Source: Ghiorsea bivora (GTDB lineage: Bacteria; Pseudomonadota; Zetaproteobacteria; Mariprofundales; Mariprofundaceae). From it: 64,000 nucleotides of DNA. The notes under the pieces were generated by a model that saw only the letters and a program-made list of their open reading frames with translations, made no database searches and had not been told where the DNA came from. This document shows positions 21,001 through 29,863 of the stretch, in pieces. Each line of letters starts with the position of its first letter. The stretch's first letter is position 1. A program made the translations under genes and the position numbers. The stretch spans positions 62,001-126,000 of the forward strand of contig NZ_JQLW01000010.1 of NCBI RefSeq assembly GCF_000744415.1, written 5' to 3'.

Positions 21001-21236
21001 TCAATAATCTTTTCGACAACTTCCCAAGTCACAGGTTCGATATAGGTTGCATCAGCAAACTCTGGGTCTGTCATAATGGTTGCAGGATTTGAGTTGACCA
21101 GCACAACCCTAAAACCTTCTTCTTTCAGTGCTTTACACGCCTGAACCCCAGAATAATCAAACTCGCAAGCTTGACCAATAACAATCGGCCCAGCTCCTAG
21201 AATCATAATGGTTTGAATATCATTGCGACGTGGCAT
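18012..21236 (-). CDS. carB: Carbamoyl-phosphate synthase large subunit
   Basis: CarB uses ammonia from CarA, bicarbonate and two ATP to make carbamoyl phosphate for arginine and pyrimidine synthesis. The 1074-residue protein contains the two homologous ATP-grasp halves ([17 protein letters not shown] near the start; [16 protein letters not shown] near 560) and a C-terminal MGS-like allosteric domain. The start at 21236 was chosen over an open frame to 21326 because [18 protein letters not shown] is the family N-terminus and GAGGT lies upstream. carA lies about 22 kb away on the other strand. A hairpin sits in the leader (21283-21319). Confidence 0.97.
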   Translation of the reverse strand: MPRRNDIQTIMILGAGPIVIGQACEFDYSGVQACKALKEEGFRVVLVNSNPATIMTDPEFADATYIEPVTWEVVEKIIEKERPDAILPTMGGQTALNCALSLNKHGVLEKYNVQLIGAQPDAIDKAEDRERFKRAMDSIGLEMARGGFAHSMQEARDLADDIGYPIIIRPSFTLGGSGGGIAYNPEEFEQIAGSGLDASPTDEILVEESIIGWKEYEMEVMRDHADNCVIICSIENFDAMGVHTGDSITVAPAQTLTDKEYQKMRDASIAILREIGVETGGSNVQFAVNPVDGRLIVIEMNPRVSRSSALASKATGFPIAKIAAKLAVGYTLDEIPNDITGETFAAFEPSIDYVVTKLPRFAFEKFEGADTRLTTQMKSVGEVMAIGRTFTESLGKAMRGLEVDSCGFDKTIPEDVDVKVFLQEKLAVPGADRLWWMGEALRIGWSEDKVFDVTKIDPWFIRELSVVIALEQTLAGRDVASLSKAEWRQAKREGLSDQRLAMLLAVDENIVRETRSALGVKPVFKRVDTCAAEFVAKTPYMYSTYEEECESEPTDKKKIMVLGGGPNRIGQGIEFDYCCVHAAFACSEDGFETIMVNCNPETVSTDYDTSDRLYFEPLTFEDVMAIVDVEKPYGVIVQFGGQTPLKLAESLQAAGVPIIGTSPDMIDLAEDRERFQALLHDLKLLQPENGTARSTEEAVQVAKEVGYPVVVRPSYVLGGRAMQIVRDEKGLLRYMNEAVQASPDHPVLLDRFLNQAIELDVDALCDGNRVVIGGIMEHIEEAGVHSGDSSCCLPPHSISQAIIDEVTRQTKALGMALNVRGLMNIQFALQGETLYVLEVNPRASRTVPFVSKATGVPLAKMAARIMSGQTLDDLGIDEIKQPKTFKSVKEAVFPFVKFRGVDPLLSPEMKSTGEVMGLAKHFPAAFAKAQLGGGSRLPKQGTAFVSVREADKHRVVELSANLVKAGFELLTTEGTGAVLDAANVPNTRVAKVTDGVRPHIVDKLLSDEINFIVNTTEGERAIADSKSIRQAALDRGIVYFTTVAGGLAAAESMVDGSDVTEVKSIQDYHKDEVA

Positions 21237-21282
21237 ATGGTCTAACCTCGTAAGTCTTAATCTTGTTAACCTAAATCCAAGC

Positions 21283-21319
21283 AAACAAGTGGGCAGATAC
21301 AATGTCTGCCCACTTGTTT
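21283..21319. terminator. 15-bp perfect hairpin ahead of carB
   Basis: A perfect inverted repeat with 15-bp arms (AAACAAGTGGGCAGA and its complement) and a 7-base loop, in the gap between the small secreted-protein gene (stop 21401) and carB (start 21236). Read on the minus strand it ends in a short T-rich tail. It could be the terminator of the upstream gene or an attenuator in the carB leader. Confidence 0.6.
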
Positions 21320-21400
21320 TACTCACTTATAAATTATACGCGAACCCTAACAAAAAAATCCTACTAATGAAGCACCTTAATATAGTGCGAAAGAGTAAAC

Positions 21401-21682
21401 CTATAATGCTGTAATTAAATCGACAGCATCCTTGGTCATTTGTTTTATTTTGGACTTCATTGCTCTGCGCAATTTATCCACATCTGCTTTATCCATACCA
21501 GCAGCTTCAAGCTCGTCAAAATCTTTCATACTTGCCATGGAACCACGAAGCTTTTTCAAAATCAAACGTACTTGAGCCATATTATCCGCGGCTTGCACTT
21601 GAGTTATACCAACAGAAGCATGATCCACAGATAACATACTCATGGACAATACCAAACCAATCATCAGTACAAACTTAAACAT
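21401..21682 (-). CDS. Small secreted protein of unknown function
   Basis: A 93-residue product with a clear Sec signal peptide (hydrophobic FVLMIGLVLSMSMLSV, probable cleavage after VQAADN-type sequence near 32-34). The mature part is about 60 residues, helical and charged (LRGSMASMKDFDELEAAGMD, then a Lys-rich stretch), with no Cys. A GGAG site precedes the ATG. I do not recognise a family. Mature region and composition suggest a small periplasmic or extracellular helical protein. The strong hairpin downstream would end its transcript. Confidence 0.6.
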   Translation of the reverse strand: MFKFVLMIGLVLSMSMLSVDHASVGITQVQAADNMAQVRLILKKLRGSMASMKDFDELEAAGMDKADVDKLRRAMKSKIKQMTKDAVDLITAL

Positions 21683-21985
21683 AAAATCTCCAATGCCTTC
21701 AAACTCACATCCCTGTGTGGCAAGGCATTAACTATGCGAACAAGTCATACAATATGCAACAAAAAAAAGGTAACTTAAGGCACAAAATAACACAAAAACA
21801 TTAGAGAAACGTAGTGTTTACAACACTCTCAACAGCTTAACCATAAATATTTAAAGTGATTATATAAAACACTGCATTCTTCTTTTATATCACTGTGCAC
21901 CAACGCTAACAAGCACAATACTTGTCGCTTTAAGCTCACTATGGCACGTTTCGCGATTAATTTTATCATCATAGTGAGAGACAAT
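21683..21985. other. Intergenic region between divergent small secreted-protein gene and purC
   Basis: About 300 AT-rich bases with no reading frame that I can support. It must hold the two divergent promoters. Small inverted repeats are visible, AGTGTT-TAC-AACACT near 21811-21825 and a GTGATtatATAAA/TTTATATCAC pair near 21858-21893. I see no riboswitch or RNA gene. Confidence 0.4.
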
Positions 21986-22876
21986 ATGAGCAGCCCCAAA
22001 ACATTATTGCATGCCGACATTCAAAGTTTGAAACTTTTACACAGCGGTAAAGTTCGTGATATGTATGCGATTGATGATCAACATCTATTGATTGTTACTA
22101 CAGACCGCCTATCTGCATTTGATGTTATATTGCCATCACCTGTGCCCCAAAAAGGTGAAATATTAAACCAGGTTTCGGACTTTTGGTTTCATAAACTTGG
22201 GCATATCATTCCCAACCAAATGTCTGACTTAAACTTAGATGATGCGATTCCCAATGCAGGTGAACGTGAACGTGTACGTAGCCGCGCTTTGGTAGTCAAA
22301 CGCCTAAAACCTTTACCCATTGAAGCCATTGTTCGTGGTTATTTGATTGGTTCAGGTTGGAAAGAATATCAAAAACAAGATTCTGTCTGTGGTATCAGTC
22401 TGCCTCAAGGTTTAAAGCTTGCCGACAAACTACCTGAACCTATTTTTACCCCGTCCACCAAGGCAGATGTGGGAGAACATGACGAAAATATTAATTTTGA
22501 AACCATGTGTGACATCATTGGTACAGAGCTTGCCACACAAATCCGTGATGTCAGTCTTCAACTCTATCAAGAAGCTGCAACCTATGCTTTGGAAAAAGGT
22601 ATTATCATTGCTGATACCAAGTTTGAGTTTGGCTTGGATGAAAATGGTACGCTCACCTTAATTGATGAAGTTTTAACCCCTGATTCTTCTCGTTTTTGGG
22701 ATGTTGCCACCTACCAACCAGGTATCAGCCCTCCAAGCTTTGATAAACAAATCATTCGCGACTGGCTAGAAGCGCAAGATTGGGATAAAACACCACCAGC
22801 ACCTGAAGTTGATGTCGATATTATGCAAAAAACAGCGGATAAGTATCGCGAAGCACTCACCCGCCTCACCCAATAA
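21986..22876 (+). CDS. purC: Phosphoribosylaminoimidazole-succinocarboxamide synthase
   Basis: PurC (SAICAR synthase) joins aspartate to CAIR with ATP in purine synthesis. The 296-residue product is the longer, yeast-type form. Signature segments are [13 protein letters not shown] near the start, [37 protein letters not shown] and [14 protein letters not shown]. The start at 21986 follows GAGAG; the frame is open to 21941. The stop at 22876 is in the same frame as the following dinG-like sequence, which has no canonical start of its own. Confidence 0.95.
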   Translation: MSSPKTLLHADIQSLKLLHSGKVRDMYAIDDQHLLIVTTDRLSAFDVILPSPVPQKGEILNQVSDFWFHKLGHIIPNQMSDLNLDDAIPNAGERERVRSRALVVKRLKPLPIEAIVRGYLIGSGWKEYQKQDSVCGISLPQGLKLADKLPEPIFTPSTKADVGEHDENINFETMCDIIGTELATQIRDVSLQLYQEAATYALEKGIIIADTKFEFGLDENGTLTLIDEVLTPDSSRFWDVATYQPGISPPSFDKQIIRDWLEAQDWDKTPPAPEVDVDIMQKTADKYREALTRLTQ

Positions 22877-22891
22877 AGACCCTCTGAGTTT

Positions 22892-24763
22892 ATTATCGAA
22901 ACTTCTTTTATTGCACAAGTTCACGCAGACTTTGATGCCAAATCTTCGTTAGCCCAAGGGCTTCAAGGCTATAGCTATCGCCAAGAGCAGGTAGACTTGG
23001 CAGCAAAAATCAGCGCCACAATGGCGCAGCAAAACATACTGATTGCCGAAGCTGAAACAGGCACAGGGAAAACACTGGCTTACCTTATTCCTGCCTTGCG
23101 CTCATCGGATAAGGTGTTGATTTCCACGCATACCAAAGCTTTGCAAGACCAACTGATGTTTCGTGATTTACCAGCAGTACAAAATGCATTGGGGGTACGC
23201 CGAAAAGTCGCTTTACTCAAAGGTCGAAGCAACTATTTCTGCCCCCAGCGCCTCAATATACATCTCACAAGCAACCAACAAGAAATTTGGGCAAAAAAAT
23301 CATTGCTTAAAGTCGCCAAGTGGTCAGAAACAACAACCGATGGTGACTTATCCACCTTAAACTTTGATGTATTTGAAAAAGGCATTGGTCCACTAGTCAC
23401 TGCAACAGCAGATCAATGCACGGGCAGCAAATGTGAACATTACAAGCAATGCCCACTCATGAAAGCACGGCAAAAAGCCCAACAAGCTGACATTGTCATT
23501 GCCAACCACAGTTTATTGCTAGCGGATGCTTCGCTTAAATCGGGCGACTTTGGTGAGGTCTTACCCATATTCGACACCTATGTGCTTGATGAGGCTCATA
23601 GTTTACCTGATTTAGCAAGCCGCCAATTTGGCATTCAGCTCTCTCGTAGCAAATTGATCTATTGGGTCAATGATATACAAGCTGTGCTTGATACCCTTGG
23701 TGATGAAACTGATTTAAAAGAACAAGTTCGTAAACTGGGTGCCGAAGTCATTACCCAATGGGCAGATAAAGACCTCAAAACCATCAAAAATGATTGGGAA
23801 GTTTTACTCGATATCGCGATTTCAAGAGAGGAGCGCCATGATGATATGCTTAAAATGGTAGAACGCGCCACCATGATTCTTGAAGAAATGCAGCAAATCC
23901 TCACCCCTCAAGAGGGTTATGTGGTATGGGAAGAAGGCAAAGATGACAGAAAACAGTATATCTCTGCCCCCATACAAACAGGGCCTGTACTGACCCAACA
24001 TTTGTGGGAGCGTGAGGCATCATTTGTACTTTTATCAGCCACACTGCGTGTATCCAATAAGTTTGACTACAATCGCGCCCGCTTAGGATTAAACCAAGAG
24101 TTGGCAGAAGAAAGTTACCACCCCTCACCGTTTAATTATCAACAGCAAGCCATGCTCTATTTGCCTAAACACATCCCCGACCCCAGAGCTCAGGACTACC
24201 AACAAGTGATGCAAGGCGAAATTGAAGCGCTGTTGCGAACCTCACGTGGGCGAGCATTTGTTTTGTTTACCTCCCACTATGCTTTAAGAACCTATGCCAC
24301 CCATTTGCAACAAGCACTACCATGGCAAGTCTTGGTGCAAGGTGAAAGTGGTAGTCGCGATATGATTCTCGAAGCATTTCGTAAGGATAAACACTCGATT
24401 TTGTGTGGCACCCGTAGCTTTTGGGAGGGTGTAGATGTACCTGGTGAAACATTGTCACTGGTCATTATTGATAAAATCCCCTTTGCACCACCTACCGATG
24501 CATTGCTTAAAGAGCGCACTAAAGACTGTGAAGCACAAGGTGGCAATGGTTTTATGGACATCCAATTACCTGAAGCAATTGCGGTGCTTAGGCAGGGTGC
24601 AGGTCGCTTGATTCGTTCCACCAGCGACCGAGGAGCCATTGCTATTTTGGATTCGCGATTGCATACCAAACGTTATGGTCAAGAAGTGATTCGCAATTTA
24701 CCCCAAGCACCCATTGCTCATGATTTAAGCGATATGCAGTGGTTTTTTGAGGATATGGAATAA
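22892..24763 (+). CDS. DinG/YoaA-family ATP-dependent DNA helicase
   Basis: An XPD-like superfamily 2 helicase, probably with an Fe-S cluster. Walker A is EAETGTGKT, four cluster Cys are in YFCPQR and CTGSKCEHYKQCP, the DEAH box is LDEAHSLPD, and motif VI is QGAGRLIRSTSDRG. Homologues unwind 5'-tailed DNA, forks or R-loops during repair. The first canonical start codon in frame is TTG 22997, giving 588 residues, but the Q-motif-like segment GYSYRQEQVDLAAKI lies upstream of it. The conserved frame is open back to the purC stop. I place the start tentatively at ATT 22892. No convincing ribosome-binding site is visible, so the 5' end is uncertain. Confidence 0.8.
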   Translation: MIETSFIAQVHADFDAKSSLAQGLQGYSYRQEQVDLAAKISATMAQQNILIAEAETGTGKTLAYLIPALRSSDKVLISTHTKALQDQLMFRDLPAVQNALGVRRKVALLKGRSNYFCPQRLNIHLTSNQQEIWAKKSLLKVAKWSETTTDGDLSTLNFDVFEKGIGPLVTATADQCTGSKCEHYKQCPLMKARQKAQQADIVIANHSLLLADASLKSGDFGEVLPIFDTYVLDEAHSLPDLASRQFGIQLSRSKLIYWVNDIQAVLDTLGDETDLKEQVRKLGAEVITQWADKDLKTIKNDWEVLLDIAISREERHDDMLKMVERATMILEEMQQILTPQEGYVVWEEGKDDRKQYISAPIQTGPVLTQHLWEREASFVLLSATLRVSNKFDYNRARLGLNQELAEESYHPSPFNYQQQAMLYLPKHIPDPRAQDYQQVMQGEIEALLRTSRGRAFVLFTSHYALRTYATHLQQALPWQVLVQGESGSRDMILEAFRKDKHSILCGTRSFWEGVDVPGETLSLVIIDKIPFAPPTDALLKERTKDCEAQGGNGFMDIQLPEAIAVLRQGAGRLIRSTSDRGAIAILDSRLHTKRYGQEVIRNLPQAPIAHDLSDMQWFFEDME

Positions 24764-24765
24764 TT

Positions 24766-24930
24766 TAGGAGTCTGTCGGACTTATGGTAATTGTAGCGAG
24801 AAATATCGAGATTCTTTGATTTTTTGCATGAATATAAGGCGAATAGCAGGCTATTCAACGAAAACACAGGTGAAAAAGCATGAATATTCGATTTTTCACA
24901 GTAGATTATCATAAGTCCGACAGACTCCTA
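24766..24930. repeat. 165-bp palindromic MITE-like element A
   Basis: The element has perfect 21-bp terminal inverted repeats, starting TAGGAGTCTGTCGGACTTA and ending with its complement. The homology between arms continues imperfectly inwards. The middle carries a small hairpin (GAATAGC-AG-GCTATTC at about 24841-24856) and two direct copies of GCATGAATAT. It fills the gap between the convergent dinG-like and patatin genes, and its last three bases form the TAG stop of the patatin gene. No transposase is encoded. It may act as a two-way terminator. Confidence 0.7.
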
Positions 24931-25857
24931 GTGCAACAACGCCAACAACTGCGGTTTTAACCGTTCCACACTTGCCCTACCTTCTGCTATCGCATCTTCA
25001 GCTTTGTCATAATCCATTAAGCCAATATGCCCAAGCCTAGGCTCTAAAATCACATCAGCAGGGTCACCTGCTAGACGACTACGCGTAATTCTATCTTGCA
25101 TAATATTAAGTGAGCCATACATCACCTCAAACATACCTGGCGCACCCGTGCGTTTACTCAACCATTGTTTTAACAACATATTCTTACGTTCACTTAGTTC
25201 ACTTTTCCATGTATCAGATACACGTTCCCACAGTGAATCATTCGCCCGCAAGCTTTTATTTGTTTCTTTTACTACATCTTGTCGTTTTTCATGTTTGACC
25301 AATAAATCACCATTCAAGTTCACTGCAATCACCACCTCTGCACCCAAAGCTCGACATAGTGATACAGGCACAGGGTCTACCAAACCGCCGTCTACCAACC
25401 AGCGACCTTCTCTCTGCACTGGTGTAAACAATCCAGGTAAACTAATCGATGCACGCACAGCTTCTAATAGCGAACCTTCACGCAACCAAACTTCTCGTCC
25501 GCTCTCCAAATCTGTAGCGACTGCGGCAAAAGGAATATCCAAAGCTTCGATAGGCTTTTCTTGCATATACTGTCTGGCAAAACTTAGCAACTTCTCACCC
25601 CGAATCACCCCCCCTCGCATAACTGACATATCCAAAAAACCAACAATTTCTTTCCAAGTCAGTGCTGAAACCCACTTTTCTAAATCCATAAAATGACCAC
25701 TGGCATAAGCGCCACCCACAAGTGCGCCAATCGAGCAACCTGAAATCACATGCGGTTCAATGCCTATATCTCTCAAAGCTGAAATCACACCAATATGCGC
25801 CCAACCACGCGCTGAACCACTGCCTAAAGCAAGCCCTATTCTCAGCTTCTGGTTCAT
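24928..25857 (-). CDS. Patatin-like phospholipase (RssA/YchK type)
   Basis: A 309-residue serine lipase-fold protein. The oxyanion loop is GSGSARGWAHIG near residues 10-21, the nucleophile elbow is GCSIG, and the catalytic Asp is in VDGGLVDPVPV. No signal peptide is seen, so it is probably cytoplasmic; bacterial RssA-like proteins hydrolyse acyl esters but natural substrates are unclear. I chose ATG 25857 over the TTG at 25908 because the family N-terminus starts there and the longer frame would run into the upstream gene. Its stop codon is supplied by the end of element A. Confidence 0.88.
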   Translation of the reverse strand: MNQKLRIGLALGSGSARGWAHIGVISALRDIGIEPHVISGCSIGALVGGAYASGHFMDLEKWVSALTWKEIVGFLDMSVMRGGVIRGEKLLSFARQYMQEKPIEALDIPFAAVATDLESGREVWLREGSLLEAVRASISLPGLFTPVQREGRWLVDGGLVDPVPVSLCRALGAEVVIAVNLNGDLLVKHEKRQDVVKETNKSLRANDSLWERVSDTWKSELSERKNMLLKQWLSKRTGAPGMFEVMYGSLNIMQDRITRSRLAGDPADVILEPRLGHIGLMDYDKAEDAIAEGRASVERLKPQLLALLH

Positions 25858-25873
25858 TCTAAATGATAACCTA

Positions 25874-27160
25874 TCACTGTAAATATGGGCCAATAAAACT
25901 TTTTTCAATCACTCTTTTTCTACCTTGTGTTAACGTTATATCCCCTAAATCAACCGTTTGAACAACATGACCATTCGGACCTAACAATTCCAATCTTGCA
26001 AAATATGTACCTGCAGGAAGCGGTAAACGAGCAAGAAGAATATTCTTAGGTAACGTTAACCAACTTCGGGTATCTGCTGTTTCTGTAACCATACCTGCAA
26101 CATCAACCAAAAAACCAGCCAAAGCCCCGCCTTTATCTTCTGCTTGGTGTGCAGCTTGTTTCTTAATTAAGGCTCTAGCAATCAAACGTGCTGTCATTGC
26201 AGCTCTATGCGTCTTCAAAGATAAACGTGCCAACTTATCAAAACTATCCACCATGACAGTTTGTACTGCCCGATTACCCACCAGCAAACGAGCTTGATGA
26301 ATATAACTGGGACGTGATTGATAAACGGGCAAAGAAATACGCAAAGGTACACCTGTTGAACTATACACTAATGTCTCATGCGCCCGTTTAATCGGAGCAA
26401 GGCTATGGTGAATCAACAATATAATCTCACCTTGTTTTTGTAATTGTGCAACCTCATATTTTTCTTTGATACCAAACTTTGTTATGTATGTTTGGTACTC
26501 TTGTCTAAGGTCTAAATACTTGCTCAGTCGCAACAAGTCCCGTTGCAAAAACAACGGCGTAGGCTGCTGATACTTTTGATAGGTCTGGTATGCATCGCGG
26601 TAAGCAATCATAGCATCACTATACTCACCCTCTTGCTCAAAAATAAAACCCATTAAATAGCTAGCAAATGGATCTTCAACTGCTTTGCCATCACGCTTTT
26701 CTTTGACACGTTTGATGCGTTCATCAATTTGCAAGGCTTCTACCCGCGCTTCATCCCACAAGCCCAATTCTATGTAGTTCAGCGCAGCATAGATATGCAC
26801 TGCGGTTTGTTCGTAATCTTCACCTTCATAACTCATGGCGCTGTCGTTAATTGTCAGTGCACCAAGTTGTTCAGTCACACTGGTCGCTTCAAGCTTATCC
26901 ATCAAAGCTTTGGCTTGCTCAAATGTAGTATTACTGGCTTCATATAAACCGCTCATACGTTGCAACATCGCTTTATCCAACAAATATAAAAGTTTATCTG
27001 TCCCAGTGCTAGGGTTCTTTTCTAGCTCCTGCAAAGCTAACTCAGGTTTTTGTTGGCTTAAAAGCAATTCAACTTTTTGAAAGCCTTGGCTGTAACTTGC
27101 ACACCCTGAAAGTACAGCAAAAAACACAGCCAAAGGCAACCATACAACGCGCTTGTTCAT
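25874..27160 (-). CDS. COG3014-family lipoprotein
   Basis: A 428-residue outer-membrane or periplasmic lipoprotein with the lipobox LSGC (Cys20) after a short signal sequence. The first half is rich in TPR-like helices (for example ELALQELEKNPST and TYQTYQKYQQPTP); the second half is a beta-rich domain ending in VVQTVDLGDITLTQG. COG3014 proteins commonly sit next to lpoB and may act in cell-wall assembly with it; this is inferred from context. ATG 27160 is preferred to the TTG three bases earlier. No strong ribosome-binding site is visible. It follows lpoB by 13 bp. Confidence 0.8.
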   Translation of the reverse strand: MNKRVVWLPLAVFFAVLSGCASYSQGFQKVELLLSQQKPELALQELEKNPSTGTDKLLYLLDKAMLQRMSGLYEASNTTFEQAKALMDKLEATSVTEQLGALTINDSAMSYEGEDYEQTAVHIYAALNYIELGLWDEARVEALQIDERIKRVKEKRDGKAVEDPFASYLMGFIFEQEGEYSDAMIAYRDAYQTYQKYQQPTPLFLQRDLLRLSKYLDLRQEYQTYITKFGIKEKYEVAQLQKQGEIILLIHHSLAPIKRAHETLVYSSTGVPLRISLPVYQSRPSYIHQARLLVGNRAVQTVMVDSFDKLARLSLKTHRAAMTARLIARALIKKQAAHQAEDKGGALAGFLVDVAGMVTETADTRSWLTLPKNILLARLPLPAGTYFARLELLGPNGHVVQTVDLGDITLTQGRKRVIEKSFIGPYLQ

Positions 27161-27173
27161 CAAAGGTTAAAGA

Positions 27174-27776
27174 TTAGCGAAAACTCGATTTTTCAAGTAC
27201 TTTTTTGATTTTCTTCTGACCCAACCACACTTTGCGATTATCTTTAAGGCTAATCAGTGTTAAATCAATTTGATAATATTTCACTTGTGTATCACCAGCA
27301 GCATCAAAAATAGTATTGATTTGCCCTTTAAGCATAAAATCTGCGCCAGTTTCTTCACCGGAAACATTTCGCGTATCCATACTTGCATTGTCTGCTTGGT
27401 CAGCACGCTCACCACGAATTTCACTACGCTCCACTTTTGAAGCCACAAACTCAACTTCGCCCGAATTGATAAGTTCACGCTCCATATCTGCAATAAAAGT
27501 ACGAATGTTGATATGTTCATGGCTAAGGTTACGCACCTGACCCACAATCACCACAGGATTCTTACCATATTTAACTTGGTATTTGGTCAACCATTTTCGT
27601 GATAACATATCATTTACCAACCGCGATGAAACCAGTCTAGAATCGGTATCATTCCAGTTACCACTTAAGTCTTGTACAGTATCTGTATCCACTCTTGTCA
27701 CCGTGGTTTTACCTGCACAGCTTGCAAGCCCAAGCAATAAACAGCCTACCAATGATAGTTTCATTACCTTATGCAT
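27174..27776 (-). CDS. lpoB: Penicillin-binding protein activator LpoB
   Basis: LpoB is an outer-membrane lipoprotein that reaches through the periplasm to stimulate PBP1B. The 200-residue product has a signal peptide with lipobox LASC, a short linker, and the LpoB fold with DLSGNWNDTDSRLVS, VVIVGQVRNLSHEHINI and NRKVWLGQKKIKK. Start ATG 27776 has AAGGAG five bases upstream; a GTG lies two codons earlier. Its linker is shorter than in E. coli LpoB, as is common outside the enterics. It forms an operon with the COG3014 lipoprotein gene. Confidence 0.87.
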   Translation of the reverse strand: MHKVMKLSLVGCLLLGLASCAGKTTVTRVDTDTVQDLSGNWNDTDSRLVSSRLVNDMLSRKWLTKYQVKYGKNPVVIVGQVRNLSHEHINIRTFIADMERELINSGEVEFVASKVERSEIRGERADQADNASMDTRNVSGEETGADFMLKGQINTIFDAAGDTQVKYYQIDLTLISLKDNRKVWLGQKKIKKVLEKSSFR

Positions 27777-27803
27777 ATCCACTCCTTTATTTATCCAGTA
27801 AAA

Positions 27804-28520
27804 TTATAATACAGCTTGAATCGCTGCCAGCAATGCTGGCGCTGCTGTTTCTGTACGCATTACTCTAGCACCAAAACACAGTGGCTGAAACCCTTGGGAT
27901 TGAAAATAATCCAACTCTTGGTTGGTCCATCCTCCTTCGGGCCCCACGGCTAAAGTAATATCTTTTTGTTGCAACAAGTCACTGCGTATATCTTGCCACA
28001 TGCTTGCATCCCTTGGGTGAAGCACAAAACATTGCCCATGATGACTTGTTTGACTCACCTTATCATGCCAAACCACTTCAGGCATAGCTGTGCGTTCCGA
28101 CTGCTCTGCTGCTTCAACAATAATTTTCTGCCAACGCTGCAACCGTTTGTCACGTTTGTTGCTCGGTAAGTTTAATGTTGCCCGCTCACTGTTTACAATT
28201 TGAAAGCTGGACGCACCCATTTCTGTCGCTTTTTGCAACACCGTCTCAATTTTTTCACTGCGGTTCGCGGCTTGAATAATATGCACACGACATGGTAGCT
28301 CACGATGAACATCAATAAATTCAACGAGCTGGCATTGCCCACCATCTTTGCTCAGGCGCATCAGCTCAGCCAAGTATTCACCCCCGCGCCCATTAAAAAC
28401 AACAATCGTGTCACCTGCTTGCAAACGCATCACTTGCCGTAAATATCTGGTCTGCTCAAAACCAATATCCACCAAGCTTTCAGGCGCAAAATTGACATCC
28501 AAATAAATTCTACACTGCAT
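27804..28520 (-). CDS. rsmE: 16S rRNA (uracil-1498-N3)-methyltransferase RsmE
   Basis: RsmE is a SPOUT-fold enzyme that methylates N3 of U1498 in the 30S decoding centre. The knot motifs LAVGPEGGWTNQELDYF and FGARVMRTETAAPALLAAI are intact, with an N-terminal PUA-like region. The 238-residue length is normal. It begins 2 bp after the stop of the quinone oxidoreductase gene and leads into lpoB, so one transcript may cover all four genes. Confidence 0.95.
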   Translation of the reverse strand: MQCRIYLDVNFAPESLVDIGFEQTRYLRQVMRLQAGDTIVVFNGRGGEYLAELMRLSKDGGQCQLVEFIDVHRELPCRVHIIQAANRSEKIETVLQKATEMGASSFQIVNSERATLNLPSNKRDKRLQRWQKIIVEAAEQSERTAMPEVVWHDKVSQTSHHGQCFVLHPRDASMWQDIRSDLLQQKDITLAVGPEGGWTNQELDYFQSQGFQPLCFGARVMRTETAAPALLAAIQAVL

Positions 28521-28522
28521 GG

Positions 28523-29557
28523 TTACGCTTGCATCTCATCCATATGCATTTGCAATACAATTTTACCTGTTTGATGCCCTTCTTCAATGCTTACATGTGC
28601 TTGTTTAACATTTTGCAGAGGTAAGGTCTTATCCACATATATTGATAACTTACCCTCATCAAAAAACTGTCCGCATTGCTCTAGAATGGCAGCATGATGC
28701 TCACCAAGTAAGTTCGATTGCAATAACATCGGCGTAAGCATCAAAGCCTGACTGACACGCACATTTTTTACACGCAAGTTTTTCCAATCCAAATCTTCAG
28801 GAATTTGCAACAAACTCACCAGGTCTCCATACAAACGCATCGCAGGGACAAGTTGTTTCAAGGCATCGCCGCCTACAGTATCCAAAGCAACATCCACACC
28901 TTGTCCATCTGTCCAGGCTAACAATGCTTGTGTAACATCTTCTTTGGTATAGTTAATCACCATATCTACACCAAGTTCGCGCACAAAAGCTTCTTTTTCC
29001 GCAGAGCTTACGCTTGTCGCCACCTCTGCCCCAGCCAGTTTTGCTAGTTGTATGGCAACATGACCAACCCCACCAGCACCTGCATGCACAAACACTTTTT
29101 GCCCAGATTGTAACCTAGCTCTATCAAACAACGCTTCCCACGCAGTTATACAAACCAAAGGTGCTGCTGCTGCCGAATCAAAATCAAGGCTATCGGGTTT
29201 GTTGGCAACAAATGCAGCTTTAAGCACAGCATACTCAGCATAATTACCCACACTATCACCGTTAATCGATTTTTGCCCCAAACCACCATAACAATAATAG
29301 ACTAGGTCACCCACTTGCAAATGATTGACATCTGAACCAACAAACTCAATAAAACCGGCCCCATCACAACCCAAAATTGCAGGGTAGGCAGCATCAAACA
29401 TCATCCCATTCTGTCGCAACTTTGTGTCAATAGGATTCACCCCTGCCGCCATCACTTTGACAATCACTTCATCTGTTGCACATGTTTCAGGTTTGGCTAT
29501 ATCACCAAGTTGTAATACTTCCACACCGCCTGCTTCTTTCACCATAACTACTTGCAT
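28523..29557 (-). CDS. Zinc-type alcohol dehydrogenase / quinone oxidoreductase family protein
   Basis: A 344-residue medium-chain dehydrogenase/reductase. The Rossmann NADPH motif is GAGGVGHVAIQLAKLAGAEV near residues 160-179. The catalytic and structural zinc Cys ligands of true alcohol dehydrogenases are absent, which places it with the zeta-crystallin/quinone-reductase branch. Likely reaction is NADPH-dependent reduction of quinones or enones; the substrate is not known. Confidence 0.82.
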   Translation of the reverse strand: MQVVMVKEAGGVEVLQLGDIAKPETCATDEVIVKVMAAGVNPIDTKLRQNGMMFDAAYPAILGCDGAGFIEFVGSDVNHLQVGDLVYYCYGGLGQKSINGDSVGNYAEYAVLKAAFVANKPDSLDFDSAAAAPLVCITAWEALFDRARLQSGQKVFVHAGAGGVGHVAIQLAKLAGAEVATSVSSAEKEAFVRELGVDMVINYTKEDVTQALLAWTDGQGVDVALDTVGGDALKQLVPAMRLYGDLVSLLQIPEDLDWKNLRVKNVRVSQALMLTPMLLQSNLLGEHHAAILEQCGQFFDEGKLSIYVDKTLPLQNVKQAHVSIEEGHQTGKIVLQMHMDEMQA

Positions 29558-29863
29558 AACAAACCCCTTAAAACTTCAAGACTTCACAATATATAGTGTC
29601 GCAGCGTATGAATAAGATTGCGAGAAAGCAAACGACACATCAACATAAACGTTTCTTTACCTTTGTTGAAATTCCCTCATCTTAAAGTCAGCATTACTTC
29701 ATCTTTAATCTATAATATAGCCACACTTTTCTCCAAACCAAACACATAAATCACTTCAAGCTGCCTATAAAATTACATATAATACTTGGCATCTTTTGTG
29801 CTTCTAGCCATGTAAGGCATGAATAGGGGGCAGGAATAATTTATAGACATGAGGCACCATACT
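29558..29863. other. Intergenic region with candidate promoter for the receiver gene
   Basis: About 300 AT-rich bases between divergent genes. TTCAAG (29755-29760) and TATAAT (29778-29783) are 17 bp apart and form a plausible sigma-70 promoter for the receiver gene on the plus strand, giving a leader of about 70 bases. A GAGG site lies 9 bases ahead of ATG 29864. I see no RNA gene or other reading frame. Confidence 0.45.

Noticed and set aside
20491-21045. 184-codon plus-strand frame opposite carB
   Set aside because: It lies wholly within carB, whose two ATP-grasp halves are unbroken.
21966-21985. Longer purC start at 21941
   Set aside because: The extra 15 residues do not look like PurC and lack a ribosome-binding site; ATG 21986 has GAGAG at good spacing.
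24766-24930. Possible tRNA or structured RNA gene in the dinG-patatin gap
   Set aside because: The fold is explained by long terminal inverted repeats; no cloverleaf, anticodon arm or CCA-type end.
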